Of a DNA stretch of 44,914 nt, positions 17,956 to 25,806 are shown piece by piece. The stretch's first letter is position 1; every line of letters begins with the position of its first letter. The translations under genes were made by a program, and so were the position numbers. Origin of the DNA: an uncultured Megasphaera sp. (GTDB taxonomy: Bacteria > Bacillota > Negativicutes > Veillonellales > Megasphaeraceae); NCBI GenBank assembly GCA_934202965.1, contig CAKPYN010000020.1:1-44914 (forward strand), given 5' to 3'. The notes under the pieces were generated by a model. It was given only the letters and a program-made list of their open reading frames with translations. It had not been told where the DNA came from and made no database searches.

Positions 17956-18903
17956 GTGTTTAATGAGTGGCAGTATCATGCTGCGCGCGGAATAGGAAAC
18001 ATGCTTTGCCATCTTTCTTATCCAACGATCATTTCATTGGGACGCAAACTAGGCCCCCTTGTTGGAAGAATACTGCAGAAGCAGCGTAAGCGAGGTATTT
18101 TTCATGTCATGCGCGGCATGGAATGCAGTGAAGAAAAAGCCAACCAAATTATTGATGAATTATTTCGTAATTTGGGGCAGTCTCTCATGGAAATTTTGTA
18201 TACGCCTCGGTTGAATAAGGATAATATATCCCAGTATGTTACGCTGGAACATGCCGAACGACTGGATGCGGCGCTGCAAGAGAACAAAGGGGTTATTGTA
18301 TTGACCGGTCATATTGGCAACTGGGAATGGATGGGCGCCTCGTTGGCGTTATACGGCTATCCTACGACGACGATTGTTAAAAAACAGCCTAATGATCAGG
18401 TCACGCGGCTGTTAAATGAAAACCGGGAAATGATGGGGCTGGAAGTGTTTGCACGCGGCGGCAATGAAATGGTTATCGCAGCCAGAGCGTTAAAACGCAA
18501 AAAAATTCTCGGCTTTTTGGCCGATCAGGATGGCGGTTTTTATGGCGTTCCTCAACCGTTTTTAGGAAAAATGTCTTCCACGCCCAAGGGACCGGCTATG
18601 TTTGCCCGCAAATTTCGTTCGCCCATTTTGCCGATTTTTGCCGTTCACGACAAACATCATCGTCATCGCGTCATCATTGGTGAAGCCATGTATTATGAAG
18701 ATACGGGCAATAAAGAAGAAGATATTGCGCGGCTGACCCGAAAAATGGCTGTGTTGACGGAACAGTTTATCAAAGAACATCCTACCGAATGGTTATGGTT
18801 CCAGCATCGCTGGAGTACGGCACCGGAAGAAATTGTAGCATTGCAGCAGGAGCAGGAAGCGGAGGCAGAACACCATGCTGATAGAACGAATCAAGAAAAA
18901 TAA
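17956..18903 (+). CDS. lpxL: Lipid A late acyltransferase (LpxL/HtrB type)
   Basis: A 315-residue membrane-bound acyltransferase that adds a secondary acyl chain from acyl-ACP to Kdo-lipid A. The H-x4-E catalytic motif is HIGNWE (His119, Glu124), followed by FLADQDGG and a C-terminal PTEWLWFQHRW. It starts with GTG, ten bases after AGGAG. Only one late acyltransferase is present, so whether it acts like LpxL or LpxM is not determined. It overlaps lptC by 29 bases. The C-terminal tail is Glu-rich. Confidence 0.88.
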   Translation: MFNEWQYHAARGIGNMLCHLSYPTIISLGRKLGPLVGRILQKQRKRGIFHVMRGMECSEEKANQIIDELFRNLGQSLMEILYTPRLNKDNISQYVTLEHAERLDAALQENKGVIVLTGHIGNWEWMGASLALYGYPTTTIVKKQPNDQVTRLLNENREMMGLEVFARGGNEMVIAARALKRKKILGFLADQDGGFYGVPQPFLGKMSSTPKGPAMFARKFRSPILPIFAVHDKHHRHRVIIGEAMYYEDTGNKEEDIARLTRKMAVLTEQFIKEHPTEWLWFQHRWSTAPEEIVALQQEQEAEAEHHADRTNQEK

Positions 18904-19432
18904 AATAACTATCATTGGTTTCATGATTGTCCTTGGCTTTGCTGTTTTACTGTATGTGTTTATGCATCCGAAGACGACACCGGATGCGCCCGTCAGTCCG
19001 GATAAATTGGTAGAATTCAACGGCACGGAATTGGAAGAAACAAAAGATGGCGTGCCAGTGTGGAAATTGACGGCCGATGAGATTCAGGTCGATCCTGAAA
19101 CAGAAATCATGTATTTTACCAATCCAAAGGCGGTATTGTATGATGTAAATGGAACGGAAATGACGATTACTGCCGATAAAGGCGTGGTAGATAAGAAAAA
19201 AAGAACCATTGAAATCAAACCGCCCGTAAAAGGACAAACGAATTTGTCAGACACGTTGCAGACTGACGGAAGTGTGTATTATAATATGGATACGCATATG
19301 ATTACAGGTGGCAGTGTCGTGATCAGTCGTCATGACAGTACGACGCTTCGCGCCGATGCGTTTGAAACGAATACGGGGTTGGATAAGGTAAAACTCACGG
19401 GACATGCACAGGTAACCAAGGGAGAAGAATGA
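18875..19432 (+). CDS. lptC: LPS export protein LptC
   Basis: A 185-residue protein with one N-terminal membrane helix (residues about 11-30) and a periplasmic beta-jellyroll. The spacing of strands (GVPVWKLTADEIQVDPET, AVLYDVNGTEMTITADKG) is that of LptC, which takes LPS from the LptBFG transporter and hands it to LptA. The start lies inside the end of lpxL, eight bases after GGAGG, and the stop overlaps lptA (ATGA). Sequence conservation in LptC is weak; the neighbours strengthen the call. Confidence 0.9.
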   Translation: MLIERIKKNKITIIGFMIVLGFAVLLYVFMHPKTTPDAPVSPDKLVEFNGTELEETKDGVPVWKLTADEIQVDPETEIMYFTNPKAVLYDVNGTEMTITADKGVVDKKKRTIEIKPPVKGQTNLSDTLQTDGSVYYNMDTHMITGGSVVISRHDSTTLRADAFETNTGLDKVKLTGHAQVTKGEE

Positions 19433-20169
19433 TGATACAGTATATGCGAAAGAAAATACTTACGACAGCGTTAGCCGGATTTATGCTGGTACCCGTATTG
19501 GGAATCGGGGCGGAAGATGCACATACGAGTTCTGTTTCTGTTACAGCGGATACCTTGATGTATGATGGAAAAACGCAAGTGGCTACGGCGACGGGCAATG
19601 TTGTTATCGTTCGCGATCAAGCGACCATGACGGGCAACAAGGCTTCGTATAATTTGAAAACAGCTGAAGCCGACATGGAAGGCAATGTCGCTGTACAGCA
19701 GCCGGACATGCAGTTAAATGCAGATAAAATCCATTCGACCAATCGCAATTATATCGTGGCAACCGGTTCGGTTCGCGGCGTATACAGCGATAAAAAAGTC
19801 AATGGCGATAAAGTCGAATATTATTTAGACCAAAACTATGGCATTGTATCGGGAAACGGCTATTTAGAAGCCCAGGGCTCACAAATGTGGGCTGATCATA
19901 TTGATGCGTGGTTTAAAGAAGTGCGGGCCGTAGGGCAGGGAAATGTTCATATTGAATCGCCGACGGATAGTTTGACGGCGTATGCAACCCAGGCTGTATA
20001 TACCCAGACACCCAACGTTCATGACGGCGTTATCCATTTAACCGGTGACGTCCATGCAACGCAAAAAGGAAATTCATTGAATGGCGATAATGTTGTCATT
20101 CGCCTGGCAGATAATTCGGTACAGACCATGAGCCGGTCTACGGTAGTTATTTTGCCGGATACGAAATAA
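19429..20169 (+). CDS. lptA: Periplasmic LPS bridge protein LptA (OstA domain)
   Basis: A 246-residue secreted protein: signal peptide at residues about 1-27 (Arg-Lys-Lys, hydrophobic core, GIGAEDA), then repeated beta-strand units such as SVTADTLMYDGKTQVATATGN and MEGNVAVQQPDMQLNADKI. Such repeats stack into the bridge that carries LPS across the periplasm. It is longer than the roughly 185-residue E. coli LptA, which may mean more strands per subunit. It overlaps lptC and is followed by lptB. Confidence 0.92.
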   Translation: MMIQYMRKKILTTALAGFMLVPVLGIGAEDAHTSSVSVTADTLMYDGKTQVATATGNVVIVRDQATMTGNKASYNLKTAEADMEGNVAVQQPDMQLNADKIHSTNRNYIVATGSVRGVYSDKKVNGDKVEYYLDQNYGIVSGNGYLEAQGSQMWADHIDAWFKEVRAVGQGNVHIESPTDSLTAYATQAVYTQTPNVHDGVIHLTGDVHATQKGNSLNGDNVVIRLADNSVQTMSRSTVVILPDTK

Positions 20170-20182
20170 AAAGGAGAAACGA

Positions 20183-20902
20183 ATGCTGATTCAGACCCAT
20201 GACCTCGTAAAACTATATAAAGAAAAACGTGCTGTTGCTGGTGTCAGCATCAGTGTCTCTCAAGGTGAAATTGTCGGCTTGCTGGGACCCAATGGTGCCG
20301 GCAAGACAACGACCTTTTATATGATTGTCGGTATTGAACATCCGACAGAAGGTAGCATTACGATTGATGACCAAAATATTACAGGCCTGCCAATTCACAA
20401 ACGGGCATCCTATGGGATTGGCTACTTGCCGCAGGAAGCGTCTATTTTTCGCAAGCTTAGCGTAGAAGATAATTTGCTGGCTATGCTGGAAACAACGTCG
20501 ATGAGCAAAAAAAAGCAGCGTCAAAAGGCAGAAGCGTTGATGGAAGAATTTTCTATTACCCATTTGCGCGACCGCCTGGGTATACAGCTTTCCGGCGGTG
20601 AACGGCGCCGCGTAGAAATTGCCCGTTGTTTGGTCATGGATCCGGCGTTTATTTTACTGGATGAACCCTTTGCCGGCATCGATCCGTTGGCGGTAAATGA
20701 AATTCAAGGCATTATTAGCCATTTAAAAAATCGCGGCATGGGTGTTTTGATTACAGACCATAATGTGCGTGAAACGTTAAGTATTGTAGATAAAGCCTAT
20801 ATTTTGAGCGAAGGGCGTATTCTGTTGGAAGGCAGTCCGGAAAAGATTGCCAATGACCCTGTCGCCAAGAAGTTCTATTTGGGTGAAGACTTTAGAATGT
20901 AA
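20183..20902 (+). CDS. lptB: LPS export ATPase LptB
   Basis: A 239-residue cytoplasmic ABC ATPase that powers LPS extraction from the inner membrane. Walker A GPNGAGKT is at about residues 37-44, the signature LSGGERRR at about 138-145, and Walker B FILLDEPFAGIDP at about 157-169; the LptB-specific GIGYLPQEASIFRKLSVEDN is present. AAGGAG precedes the ATG. It sits between lptA and the LptF/G-type permease. Confidence 0.95.
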   Translation: MLIQTHDLVKLYKEKRAVAGVSISVSQGEIVGLLGPNGAGKTTTFYMIVGIEHPTEGSITIDDQNITGLPIHKRASYGIGYLPQEASIFRKLSVEDNLLAMLETTSMSKKKQRQKAEALMEEFSITHLRDRLGIQLSGGERRRVEIARCLVMDPAFILLDEPFAGIDPLAVNEIQGIISHLKNRGMGVLITDHNVRETLSIVDKAYILSEGRILLEGSPEKIANDPVAKKFYLGEDFRM

Positions 20903-20919
20903 CAGGCAGGGAGACAGGA

Positions 20920-22008
20920 ATGCGGATATTAGATAGATATATTTTAAAAGAATTTATAGGGCCTTTTTTATTTGGCGTCTGTGCGTTTACGGCCGTTTTT
21001 ATCGGGACAGGCACGTTGTTTCGCATTGCTGAGCTGATTAATCAATACGGTGCCTCGGCTTGGGCTGCTTTTCGTATTTTTATATTGGCCATACCGTCCA
21101 TTATTGTTGTTACCTTTCCTATGTCAGTATTATTGGGATCATTGATGGCTTTTGGCAGGTTATCCAGTTCCAGTGAACTGATTGTCATGCGGGCAGGGGG
21201 ACAGAACTTTGTGCGATTGGCCATGCCGATTTTTATTGCGGCTGCCTGTATTTCCTTGGGGACGACGGCGTTTAATGAATATGTCGTTCCAAAAGCCAAT
21301 AATGCGTACAATACGATTATTAATGAAGAAGTCAAACATAATGCTGCACCGGCAACGCAGGATCATATCATTATTAAAAACATCAAAGGGGCCGATATTT
21401 CTAGCTTAATGTATGCACGACAGTATGATGCTTCATCGAAACAGTTAAAAGATATTACCGTTCAAGAATTTGAAAATGATGTGCTCATGCGTGTCGAAAA
21501 AGCAGACCGCGCTGATTGGAATGGTTCCAAATGGGTTATGCATGAAGGTATGATTTATGATGTGTCCGGCAGTGAAGGCACGAAGCGGACGTTAAAGTTC
21601 CAAAACCAAGCCCTGCCGATTTCACAAAAACCGGGAAAAATTTCTTCTTCGCAAAAAAAGCCGGATGAATTGACGATTAAAGAACTAAAAGAACAAATTA
21701 AGCTGTTGGATGACAATTCTGTCAACACGAATAAACTACGAGTAGCGATGTATAACCGCTTTGCGCTGCCGCTGGCTAGCCTGGTCTGTGCGATTGTCGG
21801 CGCTCCCTTGGGCATGCAGAAACAGCGTGGCAGTTCTTCCATTGGATTTGGTATCAGCGTTGTCGTTATTTTTATTTATTACTCTATTATGACCTTAGGG
21901 AATGCCTTGGGAAACGGCGGCCGTATTCCGGCTTATGTCGCCGCATTTTTGCCTGATATTATCTGCGGCGTTACAGGGATTATTTTGGTATATCGTAAAT
22001 CGAAATAA
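20920..22008 (+). CDS. lptF: LptF/LptG family LPS permease
   Basis: A 362-residue permease of the YjgP/YjgQ family: two or three N-terminal membrane helices (IDRYILKEFI-like start, about residues 10-120), a periplasmic beta-rich domain (about 130-270), and three C-terminal helices with LPLASLVCAIVGAPLG. It forms the membrane part of the LptB2FG transporter. Only one permease gene is here where Proteobacteria have two, and F versus G cannot be told apart by sequence alone. A partner gene elsewhere or a homodimer are both possible. A strong terminator follows. Confidence 0.9.
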   Translation: MRILDRYILKEFIGPFLFGVCAFTAVFIGTGTLFRIAELINQYGASAWAAFRIFILAIPSIIVVTFPMSVLLGSLMAFGRLSSSSELIVMRAGGQNFVRLAMPIFIAAACISLGTTAFNEYVVPKANNAYNTIINEEVKHNAAPATQDHIIIKNIKGADISSLMYARQYDASSKQLKDITVQEFENDVLMRVEKADRADWNGSKWVMHEGMIYDVSGSEGTKRTLKFQNQALPISQKPGKISSSQKKPDELTIKELKEQIKLLDDNSVNTNKLRVAMYNRFALPLASLVCAIVGAPLGMQKQRGSSSIGFGISVVVIFIYYSIMTLGNALGNGGRIPAYVAAFLPDIICGVTGIILVYRKSK

Positions 22009-22011
22009 CGC

Positions 22012-22058
22012 AGTTAGCAGCAATGGTTCGAATCGAACGGTGCTGCTAGCTTTTTTTT
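22012..22058 (+). terminator. Terminator of the LPS operon
   Basis: A long stem: GTTAGCAGCA pairs with TGCTGCTAGC and an inner GTTCGA with TCGAAC, followed by T8. Confidence 0.93.
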
Positions 22059-22088
22059 ACTCATAATTTGTTATGTAAAAATTAGAGA

Positions 22089-22117
22089 ATGACAGAATGA
22101 CCAGAATGTTATATGAT
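22089..22117 (+). promoter_or_regulatory. Promoter of the DUF3084-yqgF-yitT unit
   Basis: -35 ATGACA (22089-22094), 17-base spacer, -10 TATGAT (22112-22117), 22 bases before the start codon at 22140. Confidence 0.6.
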
Positions 22118-22139
22118 AATACTGATAAGGAGGTGCATT

Positions 22140-23423
22140 ATGGAATACGGATGGGTCATGCTGTTTATATTGTCCGTCATGGGCGGTATTATAGCGTATT
22201 TAGGAGATAAAATCGGCTCTCGCGTAGGTAAACGAAAAATCGTGTTATTTGGATTACGTCCCAAATATACATCTATTGTCATTACGATTTTGACAGGAAT
22301 TAGTATTGCCGTTGTTACGCTGGGCGTTATGTTCGTATTGTCACAAAATGTACGCATTGCCTTATTTGGAATGCATCAGCTTCAGATGCAGAAAGCAGAA
22401 TTGGAAGCACAGCGGGATACGCTGCAAAAGCAGGCGGAAGCATTGGGAAATGAATTGGCTGATAAAAATAGCTTGATCGCTTCAAATGAAGAGCTATTGA
22501 AACAGCAACAGGCACAATTAGACGGGAAAAATGAGGAAATTCGCCTGACCCAGCTGGATTTGCAGCAGGCACAGCAGGCACGTGATGATAAAACACGGCA
22601 GTTATCTATTATTCAAGTAGCCATGGACGAAGCGAAAACAGATAAGGAAGAAGCTGAAGCGGCCCGCGATGCAGCTGTATCCGATAAAGAAAAAGCCCAA
22701 AAGGATTTGACTATGCTGGAAGAAACGAAACAGCAGATGATGACGACCATCCAAACCTTGGATCAACGGATTCGCTTGTTAAATCAAACGATGACCCATA
22801 TTCGGGAAGGCTTTGTGATTTTTAGAGCTGGTGAAGTATTGTCCAGTATTGTCTTGAATGGCGGCATGAACGAAGCGGCAACGCGCCAAGAAGTCAGCCA
22901 GGCCATGAATCAGACCAATACGATGATTTGCCGGCGCTTGGGCATTCAAGATGAAAATGCGGTACTCGTGTATATTTCGCCGGACGAATTTGAATCGGTC
23001 ATTCATGAGTTGCAGCAGTCCGGCAATAAAAAGAAATTATTGCGCGTCATTGCAGCCGGTAATATTATGCTAGGGGAACCGACACTGGTTCATATTGAAA
23101 TGTATGATAATCAGCTGGTATATCATCGCGGCGAAACGGTATACGAAGCCAAACTTCCGGCACAGGAATCGACAGAAAATACAGAATTGCTGGTCTTGCG
23201 GTTCCTTCACAATGTCAATAAAAATGCTCAAATGAGAGGCATGCTGCCCGATCCATTGACCGGAAATGTTGGGGCTGTGACTGTAACGGAAATGTTTGAT
23301 GCCATTGCCAAAATCAAATCGTACAGCGGCAGCAACGTCGTGCTGCGGGCAGTGACCATGAGTGATACATATACAGCCGGCCCGCTGGGTGTGGATATTT
23401 TGGTAGAACCGGCGAATGAATAG
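22140..23423 (+). CDS. DUF3084 membrane-anchored coiled-coil protein
   Basis: A 427-residue protein of unknown function. The N-terminus has two membrane helices (residues about 3-20 and 44-70) separated by the family signature GDKIGSRVGKRKIVLFGLRPK. Residues about 80-225 are a Lys/Glu/Gln-rich coiled coil, and a globular C-terminal domain (about 230-427) follows. ATG 22140 is preceded by a near-perfect AAGGAGGTG. The family is found mostly in cyanobacteria and Negativicutes, both with outer membranes; an envelope role is an inference only. It overlaps no neighbour and precedes a YqgF-like gene by 10 bases. Confidence 0.85.
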   Translation: MEYGWVMLFILSVMGGIIAYLGDKIGSRVGKRKIVLFGLRPKYTSIVITILTGISIAVVTLGVMFVLSQNVRIALFGMHQLQMQKAELEAQRDTLQKQAEALGNELADKNSLIASNEELLKQQQAQLDGKNEEIRLTQLDLQQAQQARDDKTRQLSIIQVAMDEAKTDKEEAEAARDAAVSDKEKAQKDLTMLEETKQQMMTTIQTLDQRIRLLNQTMTHIREGFVIFRAGEVLSSIVLNGGMNEAATRQEVSQAMNQTNTMICRRLGIQDENAVLVYISPDEFESVIHELQQSGNKKKLLRVIAAGNIMLGEPTLVHIEMYDNQLVYHRGETVYEAKLPAQESTENTELLVLRFLHNVNKNAQMRGMLPDPLTGNVGAVTVTEMFDAIAKIKSYSGSNVVLRAVTMSDTYTAGPLGVDILVEPANE

Positions 23424-23433
23424 GAGAACGAGT

Positions 23434-23853
23434 ATGATTGCAGCGATTGATCCGGGTTCGGAAAAAACGGGCACGGCTATATTACAAGAAGATGGTACAT
23501 TAGTAGAAAAGAAGATTGTTCCGACAAAGCAGCTTGTATCCTATTTACAACAGGCCTATGAAAAACGGGCATTTCATCATATTGTCATGGGAAACGGTAC
23601 CAATCATAAACACTTGCAGCCTTGCGTAGAAGCATGGATTCGCGAAGGCAATAAACAGATTACCTTTTCCCTGATTGACGAACGATATACGACCGTAGAA
23701 GGGCGGAAATTGTATTTTAAATATACGCCGCGTAAAGGATGGCGGCGGCTTGTGCCGCTGGCACTGCAATATCCGCCGGAACCGGTAGATGATTTCGTCG
23801 CCTGGATTATCGGGCTTCGCTATATACGGGCAAAGGGAGGAAAAACATGCTGA
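23434..23853 (+). CDS. RNase H-fold YqgF/RuvX-like nuclease
   Basis: A 139-residue protein with an RNase H-like fold: IAAIDPGSEKTGTAIL carries the first acidic residue, IDERYTTVEGRKLYF resembles the DERxTTxEA motif of YqgF, and PVDDFVAWIIGLRY supplies the last acidic residues. Proteins of this type are annotated as pre-16S rRNA-processing nucleases or Holliday-junction resolvase-like. This may be a paralogue, since the usual yqgF is typically next to alaS-type genes. AGGAGAACG precedes ATG 23434; the stop overlaps yitT. Confidence 0.72.
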   Translation: MIAAIDPGSEKTGTAILQEDGTLVEKKIVPTKQLVSYLQQAYEKRAFHHIVMGNGTNHKHLQPCVEAWIREGNKQITFSLIDERYTTVEGRKLYFKYTPRKGWRRLVPLALQYPPEPVDDFVAWIIGLRYIRAKGGKTC

Positions 23854-24680
23854 CATATGGAGTGCGCGTGCTGGGCTTGGCCTTTGGCGCATTGATTTAT
23901 ACGATAGGGCTGGATGTGTTTTTGGTGCCCAACCAGGTTATTGACGGCGGCGTTGTCGGGCTGGCATTGATGGCGGCGCAACTGACAGGCGTAAGCTTTA
24001 GTGTATTTATCGTGCTGTTGAATATTCCTTTTTTTGTCTTGGGATATAAAAAAATAGGGGCGTTGTTTACGATACTGTCCCTCTTTTCGGTTGTGTGTTT
24101 GTCTGGCTGGAGTAAATTTATTCATTATGCACCGGTCACATCGGACCCTTTTTTATCCACCATTTATGGGGGCATTATTATTGGATTGGGCGTAGGCCTG
24201 ATTATCCGCTGGGGCGGCTCGCTGGACGGCACGGAAATTTTGGCGATTATTGCCGATAAGAAAACGCCCTTTTCTGTTGGCGAAATTATCATGTTTTTCA
24301 ATTTGTTTATTTTGGGCAGTTCGGGATTTGTCTTTAGTTGGGACAGTGCTATGTATTCACTGGTTGCCTATTTCATTGCCTACAAAATGATTGATATTGT
24401 GACCAACGGGCTGGATGAAATGAAGGGCTTGTTGATTGTGACGTCGTATCATGATGATGTATCCCGCTGTCTGACCGATATGGGACGCGCCGTTACCTTA
24501 TTAAACGGTGAAGGTGCGTATAAACGAGAAAAAACGATGGTATTATACTGCGTTGTATCACGCTTGGAAATAACGAAAGTCAAAGAAGCCATACGGCGTG
24601 TCGATCCCAATTCATTTGTCTCTATTTTTGATATTAATGAAGCCCACGGCGGCTTATTTAAACGGCGTTCTGCCCATTAA
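23847..24680 (+). CDS. YitT family membrane protein
   Basis: A 277-residue protein with five or six membrane helices (about residues 5-195; DUF161) and a cytoplasmic C-terminal DUF2179 domain (about 200-277; LLIVTSYHDDVSRCL, GAYKREKTMVLYCVVSR). YitT proteins are widespread in Firmicutes and their transport substrate is not established. The start overlaps the preceding gene by seven bases and has GGGAGG upstream. It ends the transcription unit. Confidence 0.9.
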   Translation: MLTYGVRVLGLAFGALIYTIGLDVFLVPNQVIDGGVVGLALMAAQLTGVSFSVFIVLLNIPFFVLGYKKIGALFTILSLFSVVCLSGWSKFIHYAPVTSDPFLSTIYGGIIIGLGVGLIIRWGGSLDGTEILAIIADKKTPFSVGEIIMFFNLFILGSSGFVFSWDSAMYSLVAYFIAYKMIDIVTNGLDEMKGLLIVTSYHDDVSRCLTDMGRAVTLLNGEGAYKREKTMVLYCVVSRLEITKVKEAIRRVDPNSFVSIFDINEAHGGLFKRRSAH

Positions 24681-24768
24681 CAGGCGGGTATATACCAATA
24701 TGATATGGCACAGCAAAGAGGTATTGATTTTCGCTATAAAAGGAATCCTGTGATTTAGGGACTAATGA

Positions 24769-24798
24769 TTGACATACACGGTATATTTGCTATTATAT
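24769..24798 (+). promoter_or_regulatory. Promoter of the PC4-like gene
   Basis: -35 TTGACA (24769-24774) and -10 TTATAT (24793-24798) with an 18-base spacer; TATTAT at 24791-24796 is an alternative. Confidence 0.6.
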
Positions 24799-24864
24799 AA
24801 ACTGATGTTGTTTTTACTATGAATCTAATTGAAACGCGATATTGCGTCTTTGGGAGGGTATACA

Positions 24865-25095
24865 ATGGCTCAATTAAATTTTAATATTGAAGATGTGTGC
24901 GGCACCTTGTCAGAAAATAAGGATGGCTGGCGCAAAGAATTAACGTATATTAGCTGGAATAATCGCGCACCTAAATTTGATTTGCGTTCCTGGGATCCGG
25001 ATTATCAGGCCATGACGAAGGGCATTACGCTGACCAAAGAAGAATTGGAAAAATTACGCGATGTATTAAATGAAATGGATTTTGATAAGTACTAA
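24865..25095 (+). CDS. YdbC/PC4-like single-stranded-DNA-binding protein
   Basis: A 76-residue protein of the PC4/YdbC family. The sequence ICGTLSENKDGWRKELTYISW-like N-terminal strands (quoted here only in outline), NNRAPKFDLRSWDPDYQAM and GITLTKEELEKLRDVL are typical of bacterial YdbC, which folds like the C-terminal domain of the eukaryotic coactivator PC4 and binds single-stranded DNA or RNA. GGGAGGG lies seven bases before ATG 24865. It has its own promoter and terminator, so it is probably monocistronic. Confidence 0.85.
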   Translation: MAQLNFNIEDVCGTLSENKDGWRKELTYISWNNRAPKFDLRSWDPDYQAMTKGITLTKEELEKLRDVLNEMDFDKY

Positions 25096-25102
25096 GGAGT
25101 GT

Positions 25103-25161
25103 GAAGTATGCGTTCAGCAGTTCAATGACATGAAATGATTGAATGCGTACTTCTTTTCTTT
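25103..25161 (+). terminator. Terminator after the PC4-like gene
   Basis: A 14-bp stem with G-U pairs: GAAGTATGCGTTCA against TGAATGCGTACTTC, followed by a T-rich tail TTTTCTTT. Confidence 0.85.
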
Positions 25162-25165
25162 ATAC

Positions 25166-25194
25166 TTGCAAAACTTTGCGAAACATTATATAAT
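25166..25194 (+). promoter_or_regulatory. fapR operon promoter
   Basis: -35 TTGCAA (25166-25171), 17-base spacer, -10 TATAAT (25189-25194), giving a start near 25201. Confidence 0.8.
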
Positions 25195-25211
25195 CTCTAG
25201 TTGTATGTACT

Positions 25212-25230
25212 ATTAGTACTTGGTCATAAT
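25212..25230. promoter_or_regulatory. FapR operator
   Basis: ATTAGTACTTGGTCATAAT matches the Bacillus FapR operator consensus ATTAGTACCTGATACTAAT at 15 of 19 positions. It lies just downstream of the promoter and before fapR, so FapR would block its own operon unless malonyl-CoA or malonyl-ACP releases it. Confidence 0.75.
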
Positions 25231-25246
25231 TGTTAAAGGTGATGAA

Positions 25247-25789
25247 ATGGTCCGTATAGCGAGAGATAAACGACATACCCTGCTAAAAAAGCGAATAGAA
25301 GAAAATCCATTTATTAATGACGAAGAATTGGCTGAAGAATTTTCCGTCAGTGTAGCTACTATCCGTTTGGACCGTATGGCCCTGGGAATTCCGGAAATGC
25401 GTATCCGCATTAAGCAAAAAGCGGAAGCCGCGCAGCCTAAACAGAAAAGTTCCGGTTTTGTCGGTGAACTGGTGGATTGTACAGTCGGTCGTAATGCGAT
25501 TTCCATGATGACGGCAACAGCAGATATGGTAGATGAAGCGCACATTGTGCGTTCCCAGTATTTATATGCCCAGGCGACATCCCTTGCCAGAGCAGTCCTG
25601 GATCTGCCTGTATGTATTCCTGTTGTAGCCAATATTAAATATAAACAGCCTGTTACCGTTGGGGACAAGCTGATAGCCGTGGCAGAAGTGATTCGCCGCC
25701 GCGACCAGAAATACTATGTATGGGTGAAAATACGAAAGAATGCGAAAGAAGTATTTCGCACGAAATTTATTATAGAATCTTTAGAATAA
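25247..25789 (+). CDS. fapR: Fatty acid and phospholipid biosynthesis regulator FapR
   Basis: A 180-residue repressor. The N-terminal DeoR-like helix-turn-helix (residues about 18-45, NDEELAEEFSVSVATIRLDRM) is joined by a linker helix to a C-terminal hot-dog domain (about 65-180) that in Bacillus binds malonyl-CoA. The start is ATG 25247, preceded by AAAGGTGATG; an in-frame TTG at 25220 would lie inside the operator. It is the first gene of the plsX-fab operon, which is the classical FapR arrangement. Confidence 0.94.
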   Translation: MVRIARDKRHTLLKKRIEENPFINDEELAEEFSVSVATIRLDRMALGIPEMRIRIKQKAEAAQPKQKSSGFVGELVDCTVGRNAISMMTATADMVDEAHIVRSQYLYAQATSLARAVLDLPVCIPVVANIKYKQPVTVGDKLIAVAEVIRRRDQKYYVWVKIRKNAKEVFRTKFIIESLE

Positions 25790-25806
25790 TGGAGCGTAAC
25801 GTAAGT

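Noticed and set aside
22021..22045. tRNA T-loop-like sequence GGTTCGAATCG
   Set aside because: It is the inner part of the terminator stem after lptF; no acceptor, D or anticodon arm surrounds it.
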